Shown piece after piece: positions 46,101-54,345 of a DNA stretch of 64,000 nucleotides. Position 1 is the first letter of the stretch, and each line of letters opens with the position of its first letter. The position numbers were made by a program, and so were the translations under genes. The DNA is from a bacterium (GTDB lineage: Bacteria > Electryoneota > Electryoneia > Electryoneales > Electryoneaceae), in NCBI GenBank assembly GCA_028278125.1, contig JANQEY010000148.1, positions 16,520 through 80,519 on the forward strand. Direction: 5' to 3'. The notes below the pieces were generated by a model, which had not been told where the DNA came from, searched no databases, and worked only from the letters and a program-made list of their open reading frames with translations.

Positions 46101-47353
46101 AAGTCAATGGTCCAGACAATAGCGTCTACGGTCCACGATTCATTAGAGAAAATGAACCGTTACTAAACGGGACAGTTAGTGTAGACACTGTGGATGTGGA
46201 CATACCTCCAGTAGTTCCGTCGGGTGACTATACATTACTGTATAAATTCGGTTCATACCCTGATGTTGTGGTTGATGAATGGGAAATGACCTTTTATAAA
46301 TTACCATTTTCACCAAATGAGACACAAACTTTCCAGCTAAGCGGAACTGATGAAATGATAGAGATGATTTGGGTTCCACCGGGAGAGTTCTGGATGGGTT
46401 CACCAGAGAACAGCCCGGACGCGAGTATTGATGAATTTCCTGAACACCTTGTCACTCTTGAATATGGTTTCTGGATGAGTAAGTATGAGGTCACTCAGCA
46501 ACAATGGACTGCGATAATGGGTGACTGGAATTTCAGGACGGAACCGGAAGGGGAAGAGGATCATCCTGCTGATCTCGTCTCATGGATGGATGTTCAGTAT
46601 TACCTCAATGCGCTGAATGAGGCTGAACAGGATACACTCTGGCGTTTTCCGTCCGAAGCTGAATGGGAATATGCCTGCCGTGCCGGAACAGACACCAGGT
46701 TCTCATGGGGTGATGATGATGACTTTGAACAGTTACCTGACAATTCCTGGTATGGTTTAAACAGTGATACCTTAACACACCCGGTTGGCCAGAAGTTGCC
46801 AAATCCGTGGGGATTTTACGATATGTACGGCAATGTTGCCGAATGGGTGCAGGACTGGTATCACACCAGTTATGACGGTGCCCCTCGTGATGGCAGCGCC
46901 TGGCTTGATCCAGCAGGAATCGACAGGGTGCGCCGTGGTGGTCATTTACGTGATGTTGAAATAGACTGCAGGGCGAGAAACCGCCGCAGAAATGTCCCCT
47001 GGATAAGGCTGGGATTTATGGGACTCAGGCTGGTGAGGAACGATTTACAGATCGAGAAAAACCTTTCGAATAATGGAAATGTTCCTGAAAAATTCGCCAT
47101 TGATAAAATCTATCCCAATCCGTTTAATTCGTCGGCAATTATTTCAGTGGCGTTACCTGAAAGCAACGATCTCAAGGTGAGCGTTTATAACCTGATAGGT
47201 CAACAAGTAGCTGTTCTGGCAGACAATAGATATGCAGCAGGTTACCATAATCTTGTTTTTAATGGCTCTGGTCTCGCGAGTGGGATCTATTTCATTAAGG
47301 TAGCGTATAACGATAAGATAAGAAATATTAAAAAGATAGTGTTAATCAAATAA
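43151..47353 (+). CDS. Giant surface protein: VCBS/FG-GAP repeats, LamG, SUMF1-like domain and sorting tail
   Basis: This is a 1400-residue exported protein. After the signal peptide (ending GAFAQSE) come seven VCBS/FG-GAP repeats (about 30-370) with Ca-binding loops of the type DxDxDGDxDI (DVDIDGDLDI, DLDGDGDIDI, DLDNDGDLDI and others). The middle region (about 385-690) I do not recognise. A LamG/concanavalin-like module follows (about 715-915), then a formylglycine-enzyme-like SUMF1 domain (about 1050-1300: WVPPGEFWMGS, PSEAEWEYACRAGT, YDMYGNVAEWVQDWY). The catalytic Cys pair of true FGE is not present, so it is probably a binding fold. The tail is YPNPFNSSAIISV ... SGIYFIKV ... KKIVLIK. 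The start is GTG at 43151 with GAGGTA upstream. Confidence 0.9.
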   Translation: MRHVFLCLILIFSLIAFSQTGAFAQSEFIQHTLNETFDGASSVIVTDVDIDGDLDIIGAAYYSDDIILWLNDGEENFSSILVDNDFEGVKSVQAADLDGDGDIDIVAAAELLNSLHWWENINNQFEQEHVIDNSAEGINCIVTVDFDQDNNIDIVGSIYGSNEIGIWSNDGTGEFELTTIEQGVSGIVCLSVEDVDNDEDLDIVGVSSGEDEVAWWENVEYSYFDKHVVDDNFNLAHYVQTVDLDGDNDIDILGAARVGNPWGDGDITWWENNGTPEFSEHLIEGDYGWAQAVGTADLDNDGDLDIIGLADQSDEISWWENDGDQNFTLNLISGSYFGGNSIFVADIDLDGDADFATTAFYADEVTWWQNVILEDLQLEIYTEQENIVIPPGGATFRYELSLLNTSDSDIEFDAWSDLITPDNEVHLLDLYEDRILYQNSTFTSDRNITIDQSIMAGPSTYVLNIGEYPDNVFVSGQIPVKKITRDLYLDDLKYYIGNESFESLIVDKINEISADRLTIFAGGIEYGQVLDDFITLVKDEYGIQNVGIMGQNLSEFYLMADYFVENQDFGIDYININFDFWSEESELTFIDFMTALNQLVNMANALEMEVELTLGLLNAEEAEQLDGLVNNIAIQAFAVSPDSILNSLEACLSVVTENIPEAYIWPVISMEDMFMGDWLNAPNNSMNEAEQVFWDDVEASEYTVEQIGGIQWLSYPQTGLHENAYYRFEGNADNDLSDKFHGQVNDETILVDGVLRIGANDTDRLSVPSDVIKFGSEDPLDVVYSISSMLKLSGLNDEQNTWINCSRNNQPDMFMVAYDGQSDNWFVTYDGIRYDFAENSIIEDYNWHHIVLIREQGAFELFIDSTQVGLEVETEDMLLEVRRGGFIFGQQQGLPGVGFLPGRSWNGEMDNIRIYNTDIGDTPLEIIPRIDSEDRIPQPSLSMTVYLLNELPIHLPSDGGLIELNAVIINNTGNNYQSLDSWIEVNGPDNSVYGPRFIRENEPLLNGTVSVDTVDVDIPPVVPSGDYTLLYKFGSYPDVVVDEWEMTFYKLPFSPNETQTFQLSGTDEMIEMIWVPPGEFWMGSPENSPDASIDEFPEHLVTLEYGFWMSKYEVTQQQWTAIMGDWNFRTEPEGEEDHPADLVSWMDVQYYLNALNEAEQDTLWRFPSEAEWEYACRAGTDTRFSWGDDDDFEQLPDNSWYGLNSDTLTHPVGQKLPNPWGFYDMYGNVAEWVQDWYHTSYDGAPRDGSAWLDPAGIDRVRRGGHLRDVEIDCRARNRRRNVPWIRLGFMGLRLVRNDLQIEKNLSNNGNVPEKFAIDKIYPNPFNSSAIISVALPESNDLKVSVYNLIGQQVAVLADNRYAAGYHNLVFNGSGLASGIYFIKVAYNDKIRNIKKIVLIK

Positions 47354-47453
47354 TATATATATTTGAACCGGTAAATACTGCAAAACGATTTATTTTTTAT
47401 TATATTGCGCGGAACAAAAAAAGGGTCTGGTAATTTCTAAACAGGAGTAACCG

Positions 47454-47765
47454 ATGAAGACTTTCATCAAAAAAGATGTGGTTCAGAGAGTTGTTGAAAA
47501 AACAGGTGAAGATCCCAATGTGGTCGTTCCCGTTGTTAACAACATGTTCAAGACGTTGCGGGAAATGATGACTGGGAATGATAAGGAGCTCCGTATCGAG
47601 ATCCGTGAGTTTGGTGTATTCGAAGTAAAGACTACCAATGAGAAGCCAAGAGCACGTAATCCGAAAACAAACGAGCAGGTTTATGTACCGGCCAGGAGGA
47701 AGACCCACTTTAAACCCGGTAAGTACCTGAAATCAGTACTCAGCACACCGTTGGATAAGCTCTAA
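47454..47765 (+). CDS. HU/IHF-family nucleoid DNA-binding protein
   Basis: This 103-residue member of the HU/IHF family has the N-terminal dimerisation helices (VVQRVVEKTGEDPNVVVPVVNNMF), then the conserved turn IEIREFGVFEVK and the DNA-binding arm with ARNPKTNEQVYVPARRKTHFKPGK. The intercalating proline of IHF/HU lies in the RNP segment. About ten extra residues follow the usual C-terminus. GGAG at the expected distance precedes the ATG. A terminator follows, so it is a single gene. Confidence 0.95.
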   Translation: MKTFIKKDVVQRVVEKTGEDPNVVVPVVNNMFKTLREMMTGNDKELRIEIREFGVFEVKTTNEKPRARNPKTNEQVYVPARRKTHFKPGKYLKSVLSTPLDKL

Positions 47766-47813
47766 ATACTAGATATCAAATTTAGTCTTATATATACTGC
47801 AAAGTTTATAGTG

Positions 47814-47841
47814 AAACAGGCCGGGAAATCCCGGCCTGTTT
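47814..47841 (+). terminator. Terminator after the HU-family gene
   Basis: There is a perfect 13-bp stem AAACAGGCCGGGA / TCCCGGCCTGTTT with a 2-base centre (AA), followed by TATATT. It sits 49 bases after the HU stop and 31 bases before the stop of the convergent barrel gene, and may serve both. Confidence 0.85.
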
Positions 47842-47871
47842 ATATTATACAAGAATGAGTATCAGGAAAAC

Positions 47872-48645
47872 TTAGAAATGATATGTCAGTCCAATTGTGT
47901 GGGGAAGAGTGTCAAGCTTTAATGAATTTTTGGTCTTGTTATAGTTTCTGCTGTAATATCGGTTAGTCCAGCCTGGATAATACTCGTCGTAATTAAAATA
48001 TACAGTGCTCTCTCTATTGATATTTTTGTAAGTATTATGTGAATAATAAAGATGGATGCCCCATTCAGCATCTATACTGATATTCTTCCTAAAAAACCAG
48101 GAATTACCAATAACAAGCTGAAGGCCTGTTGTCCATGTGATCGATTTAGTTCTGTATTTATCATCATCAAGATACCATCTGTCATCTTGTACATATTCTC
48201 TAAGATTAGTTTGTTTAGTATCATGATCATACCTGTCATAGCTGAAAGTCGGTCCCAGTCCGGCATAAAGTACATTTGTTACTGAAACCTGCAGATTTTT
48301 CACATAGTGGAGTTCCAGGTTCAAAATATTATCTTCGTAATTATTATTGTCTGAAACATCAGTTATATTATATGAATCCTCATGAAAGTTTGAGGTTTCG
48401 TAATTATTACGATCAAATAGATATTTTATAGAGGTTCTGATTGCGGAATGAGAGTTCAATTTATATTGAAATTTAAACTTGTAGGCTGAATAATAATCGT
48501 AACTCTTATTAAATATTTCGTAGTGAAATGAAAACCTGGATTGATTCCTGTTCTCGTTGCTCGATAATTTGTCCGATGCATTGACTCGAATGCAGAATAT
48601 TATCAATCCAATCATTGTGAATAGAAATGTTCTGGGTAGATTCAT
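47872..48645 (-). CDS. Probable outer-membrane beta-barrel protein (pair member 2)
   Basis: This 257-residue protein has a signal peptide (MNLPRTFLFTMIGLIIFCIRVNA) and then amphipathic strands rich in Tyr and Asn. It ends in Phe (GLTYHF), the usual last residue for BAM-dependent barrels. Motifs such as LYAGLGPTFSYDRYDHD and TGLQLVIGNSWFF resemble the neighbouring gene at 48678-49397, and I take the two as diverged tandem paralogues. No specific family is recognised. It starts 32 bases after its neighbour and is probably co-transcribed. Confidence 0.7.
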   Translation of the reverse strand: MNLPRTFLFTMIGLIIFCIRVNASDKLSSNENRNQSRFSFHYEIFNKSYDYYSAYKFKFQYKLNSHSAIRTSIKYLFDRNNYETSNFHEDSYNITDVSDNNNYEDNILNLELHYVKNLQVSVTNVLYAGLGPTFSYDRYDHDTKQTNLREYVQDDRWYLDDDKYRTKSITWTTGLQLVIGNSWFFRKNISIDAEWGIHLYYSHNTYKNINRESTVYFNYDEYYPGWTNRYYSRNYNKTKNSLKLDTLPHTIGLTYHF

Positions 48646-48677
48646 TTATCTATTAACCAACATGTAATATTCAAGGT

Positions 48678-49397
48678 TTAAAAATAATAAACGAGGCCTA
48701 AACGGATAGCCCCGGTATTAATAGTAAAATAATGGCTATCCATATTATCTATAATAGTTTCATCATGTAATTCACGGTCATATTCTTCCTTTCTCCAACT
48801 ATAGATCATAGAGAGACTGTATTCCGACACAATCGACATCCTTTCAACAAAATGCCACTCTGCTCCAAAACTGGTAAATACACCACCACTTAATCCTTTT
48901 CGTGTTCTTGTCCAGTCATTATCATATCGAGGATCATCAGAGTGTTTTTCAACAAACTCTTCCTTATCGTGTCCCCATCCCAATACTGGACCAATTCCAC
49001 CAAACGCAGATATTTTATCGTGAACATCAAATCGGTACAGTAATTGTAAAACTATATCAAAATCATACGATAAATCAGATCTTTCACCATCCTCATAGGA
49101 ATGGGAAGTTGAATCATAATAGTCTGATTTTGTGTCTGTTGAGGAAAGATCACCATCGATATTCATACCGGCTCGCCAACCCAGTTTTCCGGCCGACCAG
49201 CGCATATACCAGAAACTTAATCCGGTTCCCGGTTCATATGAATAATCTTTGTATATCGAGAACATCATTGCTGATGAAGGGGTTGGAATTTTTAATTCAT
49301 TCCCTTTCGTTTCCTCTTCAGCAAATGCAGGCAAAGTGGAAAGAGAAAGGACAGCAACCAGTAAAAGCACTGGCAATGTGAATCGAATCTTATTCAT
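48678..49397 (-). CDS. Probable outer-membrane beta-barrel protein (pair member 1)
   Basis: This 239-residue protein has a clear signal peptide (ending LSTLPAFAEE) and barrel-like alternating strands, ending IRLGLVYYF with terminal Phe. The segment AFGGIGPVLGWGHDKEE parallels LYAGLGPTFSYDRYDHD in the next gene, and YSLSMIYS parallels GIHLYYS. The strands are separated by acidic, Asp/Tyr-rich loops. No transport or enzyme family is recognised. It is first in the two-gene unit. Confidence 0.72.
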   Translation of the reverse strand: MNKIRFTLPVLLLVAVLSLSTLPAFAEEETKGNELKIPTPSSAMMFSIYKDYSYEPGTGLSFWYMRWSAGKLGWRAGMNIDGDLSSTDTKSDYYDSTSHSYEDGERSDLSYDFDIVLQLLYRFDVHDKISAFGGIGPVLGWGHDKEEFVEKHSDDPRYDNDWTRTRKGLSGGVFTSFGAEWHFVERMSIVSEYSLSMIYSWRKEEYDRELHDETIIDNMDSHYFTINTGAIRLGLVYYF

Positions 49398-49579
49398 TGA
49401 AATAGTCTCCGGCTGATGTAGGTCAATATTAGTGCATAATAAATTAAGCAGGAATATTCACTAAATCATCTGATAAAGGAGTAATTGTTAATTTTATATA
49501 AATTATTTAAAGTCGTATTTAAACATTATTTTTACAAGGAATTGAAGTCAACCAGCAAATGCTGAATCAGATAAAAAAA

Positions 49580-49599
49580 GGACTGCAAGTCAGCAGTCC
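49580..49599 (-). terminator. Terminator after the electron-transfer/signalling operon
   Basis: There is a 7-bp stem GGACTGC / GCAGTCC with a 6-base loop, followed on the minus strand by seven T residues. It lies about 90 bases past the stop of the last response regulator. A second hairpin (49616-49637, GGGTTC/GAACCC core) lies between the stop and this terminator. Confidence 0.8.
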
Positions 49600-49615
49600 C
49601 AGGTCGATCGAGTAG

Positions 49616-49637
49616 GCAGGGTTCCCCCGAACCCGGC
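49616..49637 (-). other. Extra hairpin in the 3' untranslated region of the operon
   Basis: GGGTTC (49619-49624) pairs with GAACCC (49629-49634) around a four-C loop, and the stem extends with GC/GC after one mismatch. It stands between the last response-regulator stop and the terminator. It may protect the mRNA end or be part of a small RNA. Confidence 0.4.
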
Positions 49638-49687
49638 ATCAAAATGCAATAATCCTTCAAATAAATTTCTCAAACAAAATGTAATTA

Positions 49688-50077
49688 TTAACCAAGTAAC
49701 TGGTTTACACGGGTGATAAACTCTTCCTTATCGATCGGTTTTTCAAAGTAGGCATCCGGTGGTACAAGGTTTTTTCTTGATTCGATGAATGTTTTAAAAT
49801 TCTTGTCGATGCCCGTAACGATTATAACAGGGATACCCGATGTCTCTTCGTTCTCCCGCAGATCACGGTACATCCTTACCCCAGATTCCACCGGCATAGT
49901 AATATCCAGCGTAACCAGGTCTGGATTTTCAGATTTAACCATCGAATAACCCTGGGAACCATCGGAAGCTATAACGGTCTGCATCCCATGATCCTCGAGT
50001 AATGTCTTCAGGTATGCCACAACATCCGGTTCGTCATCTACGATAAGGATTTTTTTCTTATTTTCTGTTGCACACAT
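49688..50077 (-). CDS. Single-domain response regulator (CheY-like)
   Basis: This is a 129-residue stand-alone receiver domain: acidic pocket DDEPDVVAYL, phospho-acceptor Asp in LVTLDITMP, Thr in VIIVTGID and Lys in YFEKPIDKEEF. It has no output domain, so it would act by protein contact or phosphotransfer. It is the last gene of the electron-transfer operon, 35 bases after the other response regulator. Its position mirrors the response regulator gene rrf1 that follows hmcA-F in Desulfovibrio (known for that operon). A functional link here is inferred. Confidence 0.92.
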   Translation of the reverse strand: MCATENKKKILIVDDEPDVVAYLKTLLEDHGMQTVIASDGSQGYSMVKSENPDLVTLDITMPVESGVRMYRDLRENEETSGIPVIIVTGIDKNFKTFIESRKNLVPPDAYFEKPIDKEEFITRVNQLLG

Positions 50078-50112
50078 TTATTCTCTCCTTAAATGTACAG
50101 GATATATTCCTG

Positions 50113-50625
50113 TCAATTGTCTTTCTTCTTTAATGCTTCAAGGGCAGCCCTGAGAGCGTCCGGATCTGCTCCCTCCAGGGTGTCTTTTAACTCATCTTTA
50201 AGGTTTTCCTGCTCAATTTTTTTAGATGACTCTTCCATCCCGAGCAGTTGGCGGACGGCACTGACATAGCTGACAGGTTTTACCGGTTTTTCCAGGTAGA
50301 TACCTTTTCCGGACATGGTCAATTCGTCAAAATCTGCTTTTCCCAGTTCGTCACGGGCGTGTCCTGTTACAATCAGAAGCGGGATTTTCGCCCACTCTGG
50401 ATTCTTTGATAATTCACGATTGAACTTTGCGCCGGAATGTTCCGGCATAACCAAGTCGAGCGAAATCAGATCCGGTGGGTTCTTTTTAACCGCTTCGAGT
50501 GCCTCCAGGCCATCAGTTGCCTCTTCAACAATAAAACCATCGTCCTCAAGTGCCATCCGCAAGTAATTTCGGACGTCTGATTCATCATCAACAACCAGGA
50601 TTCTTTTGGGTGTGTCGTTACTCAT
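50113..50625 (-). CDS. Response regulator with helical C-terminal extension
   Basis: This 170-residue protein has a receiver domain (DDESDVRNYL, Asp in LISLDLVMP, TGHARDEL, Lys in LEKPVKPVSY) and about 45 extra charged, helical residues (KKIEQENLKDELKDTLEGAD) that match no DNA-binding output I know. It may bind a partner. Its ATG overlaps the histidine-kinase stop by 4 bases, so the two are translationally coupled and probably a cognate pair. Confidence 0.9.
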   Translation of the reverse strand: MSNDTPKRILVVDDESDVRNYLRMALEDDGFIVEEATDGLEALEAVKKNPPDLISLDLVMPEHSGAKFNRELSKNPEWAKIPLLIVTGHARDELGKADFDELTMSGKGIYLEKPVKPVSYVSAVRQLLGMEESSKKIEQENLKDELKDTLEGADPDALRAALEALKKKDN

Positions 50626-52469
50626 AACTTACCCCCTGTATTTGATTTTCTTTTTTTGTCAATTTCAGTTTTCTGCGACCTGGCAATCGCCTCAAGACGA
50701 GCTCGGGGAAGGGTAATCCTGAAAATTGATCCTTTACTCTGTTCCGTTTCCATTTCCAGCGAACCACCGTGTTCCTGGACAATTTTACGGGTCGTCAGAA
50801 GTCCAAGGCCTGTACCTTTGCCGCCCTTGGTCGTGAAGAATGTGGTAAAAACCTGCTGTTTCACTTTCTGATCCATTCCGCAGCCATTGTCCTCGACCTC
50901 GAAGATGAGATCAGCTTCGCTGTCTTTAACACGTATTGTCACCTTTCCACCAGGATTTTCACGCAGGATTGCCGCATCAAGTCCGTTTGAAACCAGATTG
51001 GTGATACATGCTTCCATACCATCGGGATCAATAGGTGCCGATTTTGGTTTTCCCTTTACCTCCAGAACCAGCTCAACGTTCTGCTGGGCAGCGGTATCAC
51101 GGTATAGGTCTACAATGTCACCGGCAAGTTTAACGGGATTCGTCTTTTTAACAACGGGTACCCGTCCCTTGGAAAACGCGAGGAAATCTTTTACCAGGGT
51201 TGTGGTTTTCTCGAAGTTTCGCTGCAGAATATCCCAACCCTCAGTGATACGAATAGCATCAGCTTTTTTCAAACCACTGTCCACCATGTACATCCCGCCT
51301 TCGAGACCCATCAGCAGGTTCTTGATCGTATGGGCAAGACCGGCAACCGTTTGTCCAACTGCAGCAAGTCTCTCAGCGTCGAGTTTTTCTCTCTCCAGCT
51401 TTTTGACTTCACGCTGATCCTGCATGAACACCGCTCGCCCAAGCTTCTTCCGGCGGCTTTTCAACTCAGTGGATCTCAATAGTGCCGGAATTTCTTCCTT
51501 ACCCTGGCATTTAATGGTATCCTCGAACCATTCGGTCAGCTCCTGTTCACTGAGTTTATCAGCGATGGAATCGGGTAGACATTTTCCAACCCATTCCTCT
51601 TTCGGCATCGAAGACCGTTTCCATCCAAGAATATTTTTCGCCGCCGGATTCATGATCTCGACATCACCCGCCGGATCAAAAGCCAATATCCCCGTAGTTG
51701 AGTTCTGTATCAGGCTTTCGTAAACATCTCGTGAGTGTCGGAGTTGTTCCTGCAGGTCATGGATTTCAGTGATGTCGGTAGCAATTTCAATCACATGGTT
51801 AACACCTTCAGGACCACGTGACAGGGGAGAGGTGTTTACCACGTAATGTGCCTGTGTTCCGTCCTTGGCTATACCTACATGATTTGATATATGCTCTCTC
51901 CCGTCCTTGAAAGTTTCCATCGCCGGGCAGTTTTTACAGGGCGTACGTCTTCGCTTTAAACCCTGGTAACAGAACTGGCCGCGAATATCGCCAAATGTGT
52001 TTCTCAGGTTTTCATTTGCCCGTATGATCCGGAAATCTTTATCTATTACTGAAATAAAACATGCTGCTCGTTCGAACAGGAGGTCGTATTCACGTCGCCA
52101 GCGACGTGTTTCCGTTACGTCGGTGGACATTTCGATAATGTGAGTTACTTCGCCCTTTTTATTCTTAACCGGGGCGAGATGGACAACATAATGACATTGT
52201 CGACCATGTCTGTCCACACCTGTTTCATCTGAAACACGAACCATCCCATCTTTGAAGGAGAGTTTAGAGGCACAATTATCACATGGGAAACTTGATCCCT
52301 TATATGCCTGGTGGCATTTGTGCCCCTGCCAGTCACCGAAATACTCTTTAAAGTTGTCGTTGGCGACGACAATATTAAATTTCCTGTCGATCACCGCTAC
52401 GTTAAACGGGACAATATCAAATAGACTGCCGCGAAGTTGTTCTTCGAATGATGTTCGAGTAACAGCCAC
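50622..52469 (-). CDS. PAS-PAS-PAS histidine kinase with two Cys-rich PAS domains
   Basis: This is a 615-residue soluble sensor kinase. Two N-terminal PAS domains each carry C-x10-C-x2-C in the same place: C52, C63, C66 and C167, C178, C181 (HKCHQAYKGSSFPCDNC and QFCYQGLKRRRTPCKNC). A third PAS (about 240-350) lacks it. The phospho-acceptor segment GLAHTIKNLLMGL and an ATPase domain with NLVSNGLDAA, DNGCGM and GGKGTGLGL follow. It has no membrane segment, so it senses a cytoplasmic signal. The cysteines suggest a metal, Fe-S or thiol redox sensor (inference). It sits 4 bases after the cytochrome fusion gene and overlaps the next response regulator. Confidence 0.92.
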   Translation of the reverse strand: MAVTRTSFEEQLRGSLFDIVPFNVAVIDRKFNIVVANDNFKEYFGDWQGHKCHQAYKGSSFPCDNCASKLSFKDGMVRVSDETGVDRHGRQCHYVVHLAPVKNKKGEVTHIIEMSTDVTETRRWRREYDLLFERAACFISVIDKDFRIIRANENLRNTFGDIRGQFCYQGLKRRRTPCKNCPAMETFKDGREHISNHVGIAKDGTQAHYVVNTSPLSRGPEGVNHVIEIATDITEIHDLQEQLRHSRDVYESLIQNSTTGILAFDPAGDVEIMNPAAKNILGWKRSSMPKEEWVGKCLPDSIADKLSEQELTEWFEDTIKCQGKEEIPALLRSTELKSRRKKLGRAVFMQDQREVKKLEREKLDAERLAAVGQTVAGLAHTIKNLLMGLEGGMYMVDSGLKKADAIRITEGWDILQRNFEKTTTLVKDFLAFSKGRVPVVKKTNPVKLAGDIVDLYRDTAAQQNVELVLEVKGKPKSAPIDPDGMEACITNLVSNGLDAAILRENPGGKVTIRVKDSEADLIFEVEDNGCGMDQKVKQQVFTTFFTTKGGKGTGLGLLTTRKIVQEHGGSLEMETEQSKGSIFRITLPRARLEAIARSQKTEIDKKRKSNTGGKL

Positions 52470-52473
52470 CGGA

Positions 52474-54345
52474 TTATTCTCCCTTCTCCGAATCGTTTCC
52501 AGGAGTTATCTGGAATTTTCCGGACGTATAAAACTTCTCATAACCGATTGAGTCCAGCGTAACTTTGGTTACCGGTGTTCCATCATGGCACCTGGTGCAG
52601 TTATCCAGCCTGTCTGCAGCAAGTGTGTCAACGTTCGATGCAGTGTGGCATTCTATACAGGCGGTATGCATGGCATCAACATATCCCGGTGCCAGGTAAT
52701 CATCGACGAGGATAACAGCCCCATCGGGATAAAGATCGCTATGGCATTTTTCGCAGGTGGCTGCCGAAGAAACGGATTTTGGAACATCCTTCTCATGACA
52801 TGTGAGGCATGAGATATTGCCACCACTTGGAGAAGAATGCCAGTCATGCTTGAACGCATCGACAGATTTATACATCTGGGTATGACAATCGGAACATTCT
52901 GATTGAAGATCACCAGGCATATTCATGTGATGGCAATAGGCGCAGTTTGCCGGCTCTTTTCCGATACGTGATATATGATCAGTATGGGGGAAGCTTACAC
53001 CATAACCGTCAAGATTACCGTCAATAGTAAGAACTTCACCACCCCTGGCCGGATTGACAGGTACCGATTCTTGTCCACTGGAATAAATCTTCTGGTTCGA
53101 GAGTAGCGCGAATCCGATTGCGACTGCCAGGATAAATGCGAACGAATTTGCACGTCTGCCGAATACTGCCGGGGTACCCAGGGACACCTGGCTTGGTTTA
53201 TCAAATTCTGGTAACACTTCCGGAGCGTCAAAAGGATCTTCCGGACGTTTTTCCCAGACTCTGAATTTTTCGATAATGAATAGGAAAACCAGCGCAATAA
53301 ATGATACAACCGCGGCGCTGATAAATATTTCAGTCCAGGCCGGCCTGTAAGAGATCATCCCTGTAGTAGAATGTGCAACGCCACCAACATTTATCCTGTT
53401 AAAGACAACACCGAATACACCTATGAACGCTGCGGTCCATTGTACTGATCTTATCCTGCCTGAAGCGGGAAGGCTGAACAATATAAATGGGATCACAACT
53501 ATCAGTAATATCTCAATCCAGAACCAAGCTGTGAGGAATTCATCGGCTGTCAAGTATCCAGCTTGTCCGCGAACAAAGAGGTCTATAAGCCTGACAGTAA
53601 GATACAGCAGTGCAAGCCAGCGTGATGCCTTACCAAATCCCGACAACAGTTCGGTCTCTGGTTTACGGCGATAGAAATATGAAGTGAAATGGGACTCGAA
53701 AATCACCATGTAAAGGCCTAATAACACCGCCGAAATGAAAAATAGTATTGGAAGTATCGGGGAGTACCATAATGGCGCTACCCTGTGCGGCATAATCAGG
53801 AACAACGATCCCAGCGATGACTGGTGAAGTGTAGATAACGCTATTCCGGCAATCACCAGCGGAATTCGCAGCTTGATTAGAAACGCACGTATTTTAGCGT
53901 AACGGCTTGATGCTTCGAGCGGAACGGGACTGAATTCCAAAGCCAGTACGCCACTGTACAGCATCACACACCAGCCAACCTCAAACAGGGGAGAGTGAGG
54001 ATTCCAGTAGATGATCATGTGCCAGATATTCCACGGAAGCCCCAGGTCAAACAGGAGACCAAACACTACCGCGATATATCCCAGGAAAGCTGTTAAAACA
54101 GCGGGACGTGTTATCTCATGGTATTTTTCATTGCCAAAGATGTAAACGATTGCGCAGACGACAAATCCACCTGCCGCCAGTGCTACGCCACTCATTACAT
54201 CAAATCCGATCCAGAATCCCCAGGCGACACCATCAGTCAGGTTTGTTGTTGCTCCAAGCCCGAAGATGAACCGGGTTATCCCTATTGCGGCACCAATTCC
54301 GGTGATGAACCAGAGGAACAATTTTAATCTTCGTACCCTGTCCAT
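52474..54345 (-). CDS. NrfD/HybB-type quinone-linked membrane subunit fused to a hexahaem cytochrome c
   Basis: This is a 623-residue protein with two parts. Residues 1-365 form an NrfD/HybB/HmcC-type subunit with about ten membrane spans and the typical NLTDGVAWGFWIGFDVMSGVALA opening. A linker and a further hydrophobic span (about 405-420) lead to residues 468-587 with six CXXCH haem sites (CAYCH, CSDCH, CLTCH, CEKCH, CIECH, CTRCH). Extra histidines (PHTDH, FKHDWH, DAMH) could give bis-His ligation. In Hmc the membrane subunit (HmcC) and the cytochrome (HmcA) are separate proteins, and here they are one chain. It should exchange electrons between menaquinol and a periplasmic haem chain. The start lies immediately after the Fe-S subunit gene. 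Confidence 0.9.
   Translation of the reverse strand: MDRVRRLKLFLWFITGIGAAIGITRFIFGLGATTNLTDGVAWGFWIGFDVMSGVALAAGGFVVCAIVYIFGNEKYHEITRPAVLTAFLGYIAVVFGLLFDLGLPWNIWHMIIYWNPHSPLFEVGWCVMLYSGVLALEFSPVPLEASSRYAKIRAFLIKLRIPLVIAGIALSTLHQSSLGSLFLIMPHRVAPLWYSPILPILFFISAVLLGLYMVIFESHFTSYFYRRKPETELLSGFGKASRWLALLYLTVRLIDLFVRGQAGYLTADEFLTAWFWIEILLIVVIPFILFSLPASGRIRSVQWTAAFIGVFGVVFNRINVGGVAHSTTGMISYRPAWTEIFISAAVVSFIALVFLFIIEKFRVWEKRPEDPFDAPEVLPEFDKPSQVSLGTPAVFGRRANSFAFILAVAIGFALLSNQKIYSSGQESVPVNPARGGEVLTIDGNLDGYGVSFPHTDHISRIGKEPANCAYCHHMNMPGDLQSECSDCHTQMYKSVDAFKHDWHSSPSGGNISCLTCHEKDVPKSVSSAATCEKCHSDLYPDGAVILVDDYLAPGYVDAMHTACIECHTASNVDTLAADRLDNCTRCHDGTPVTKVTLDSIGYEKFYTSGKFQITPGNDSEKGE

Noticed and set aside
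46300..47060. SUMF1 domain as a functional sulfatase-activating enzyme linked to the sulfotransferases
   Set aside because: The catalytic cysteine pair is missing, the protein is exported, and the sulfotransferase genes are 40 kb away.
49616..49637. GGGTTC...GAACCC read as a tRNA T-arm
   Set aside because: No acceptor, D or anticodon arms can be built around it on either strand.
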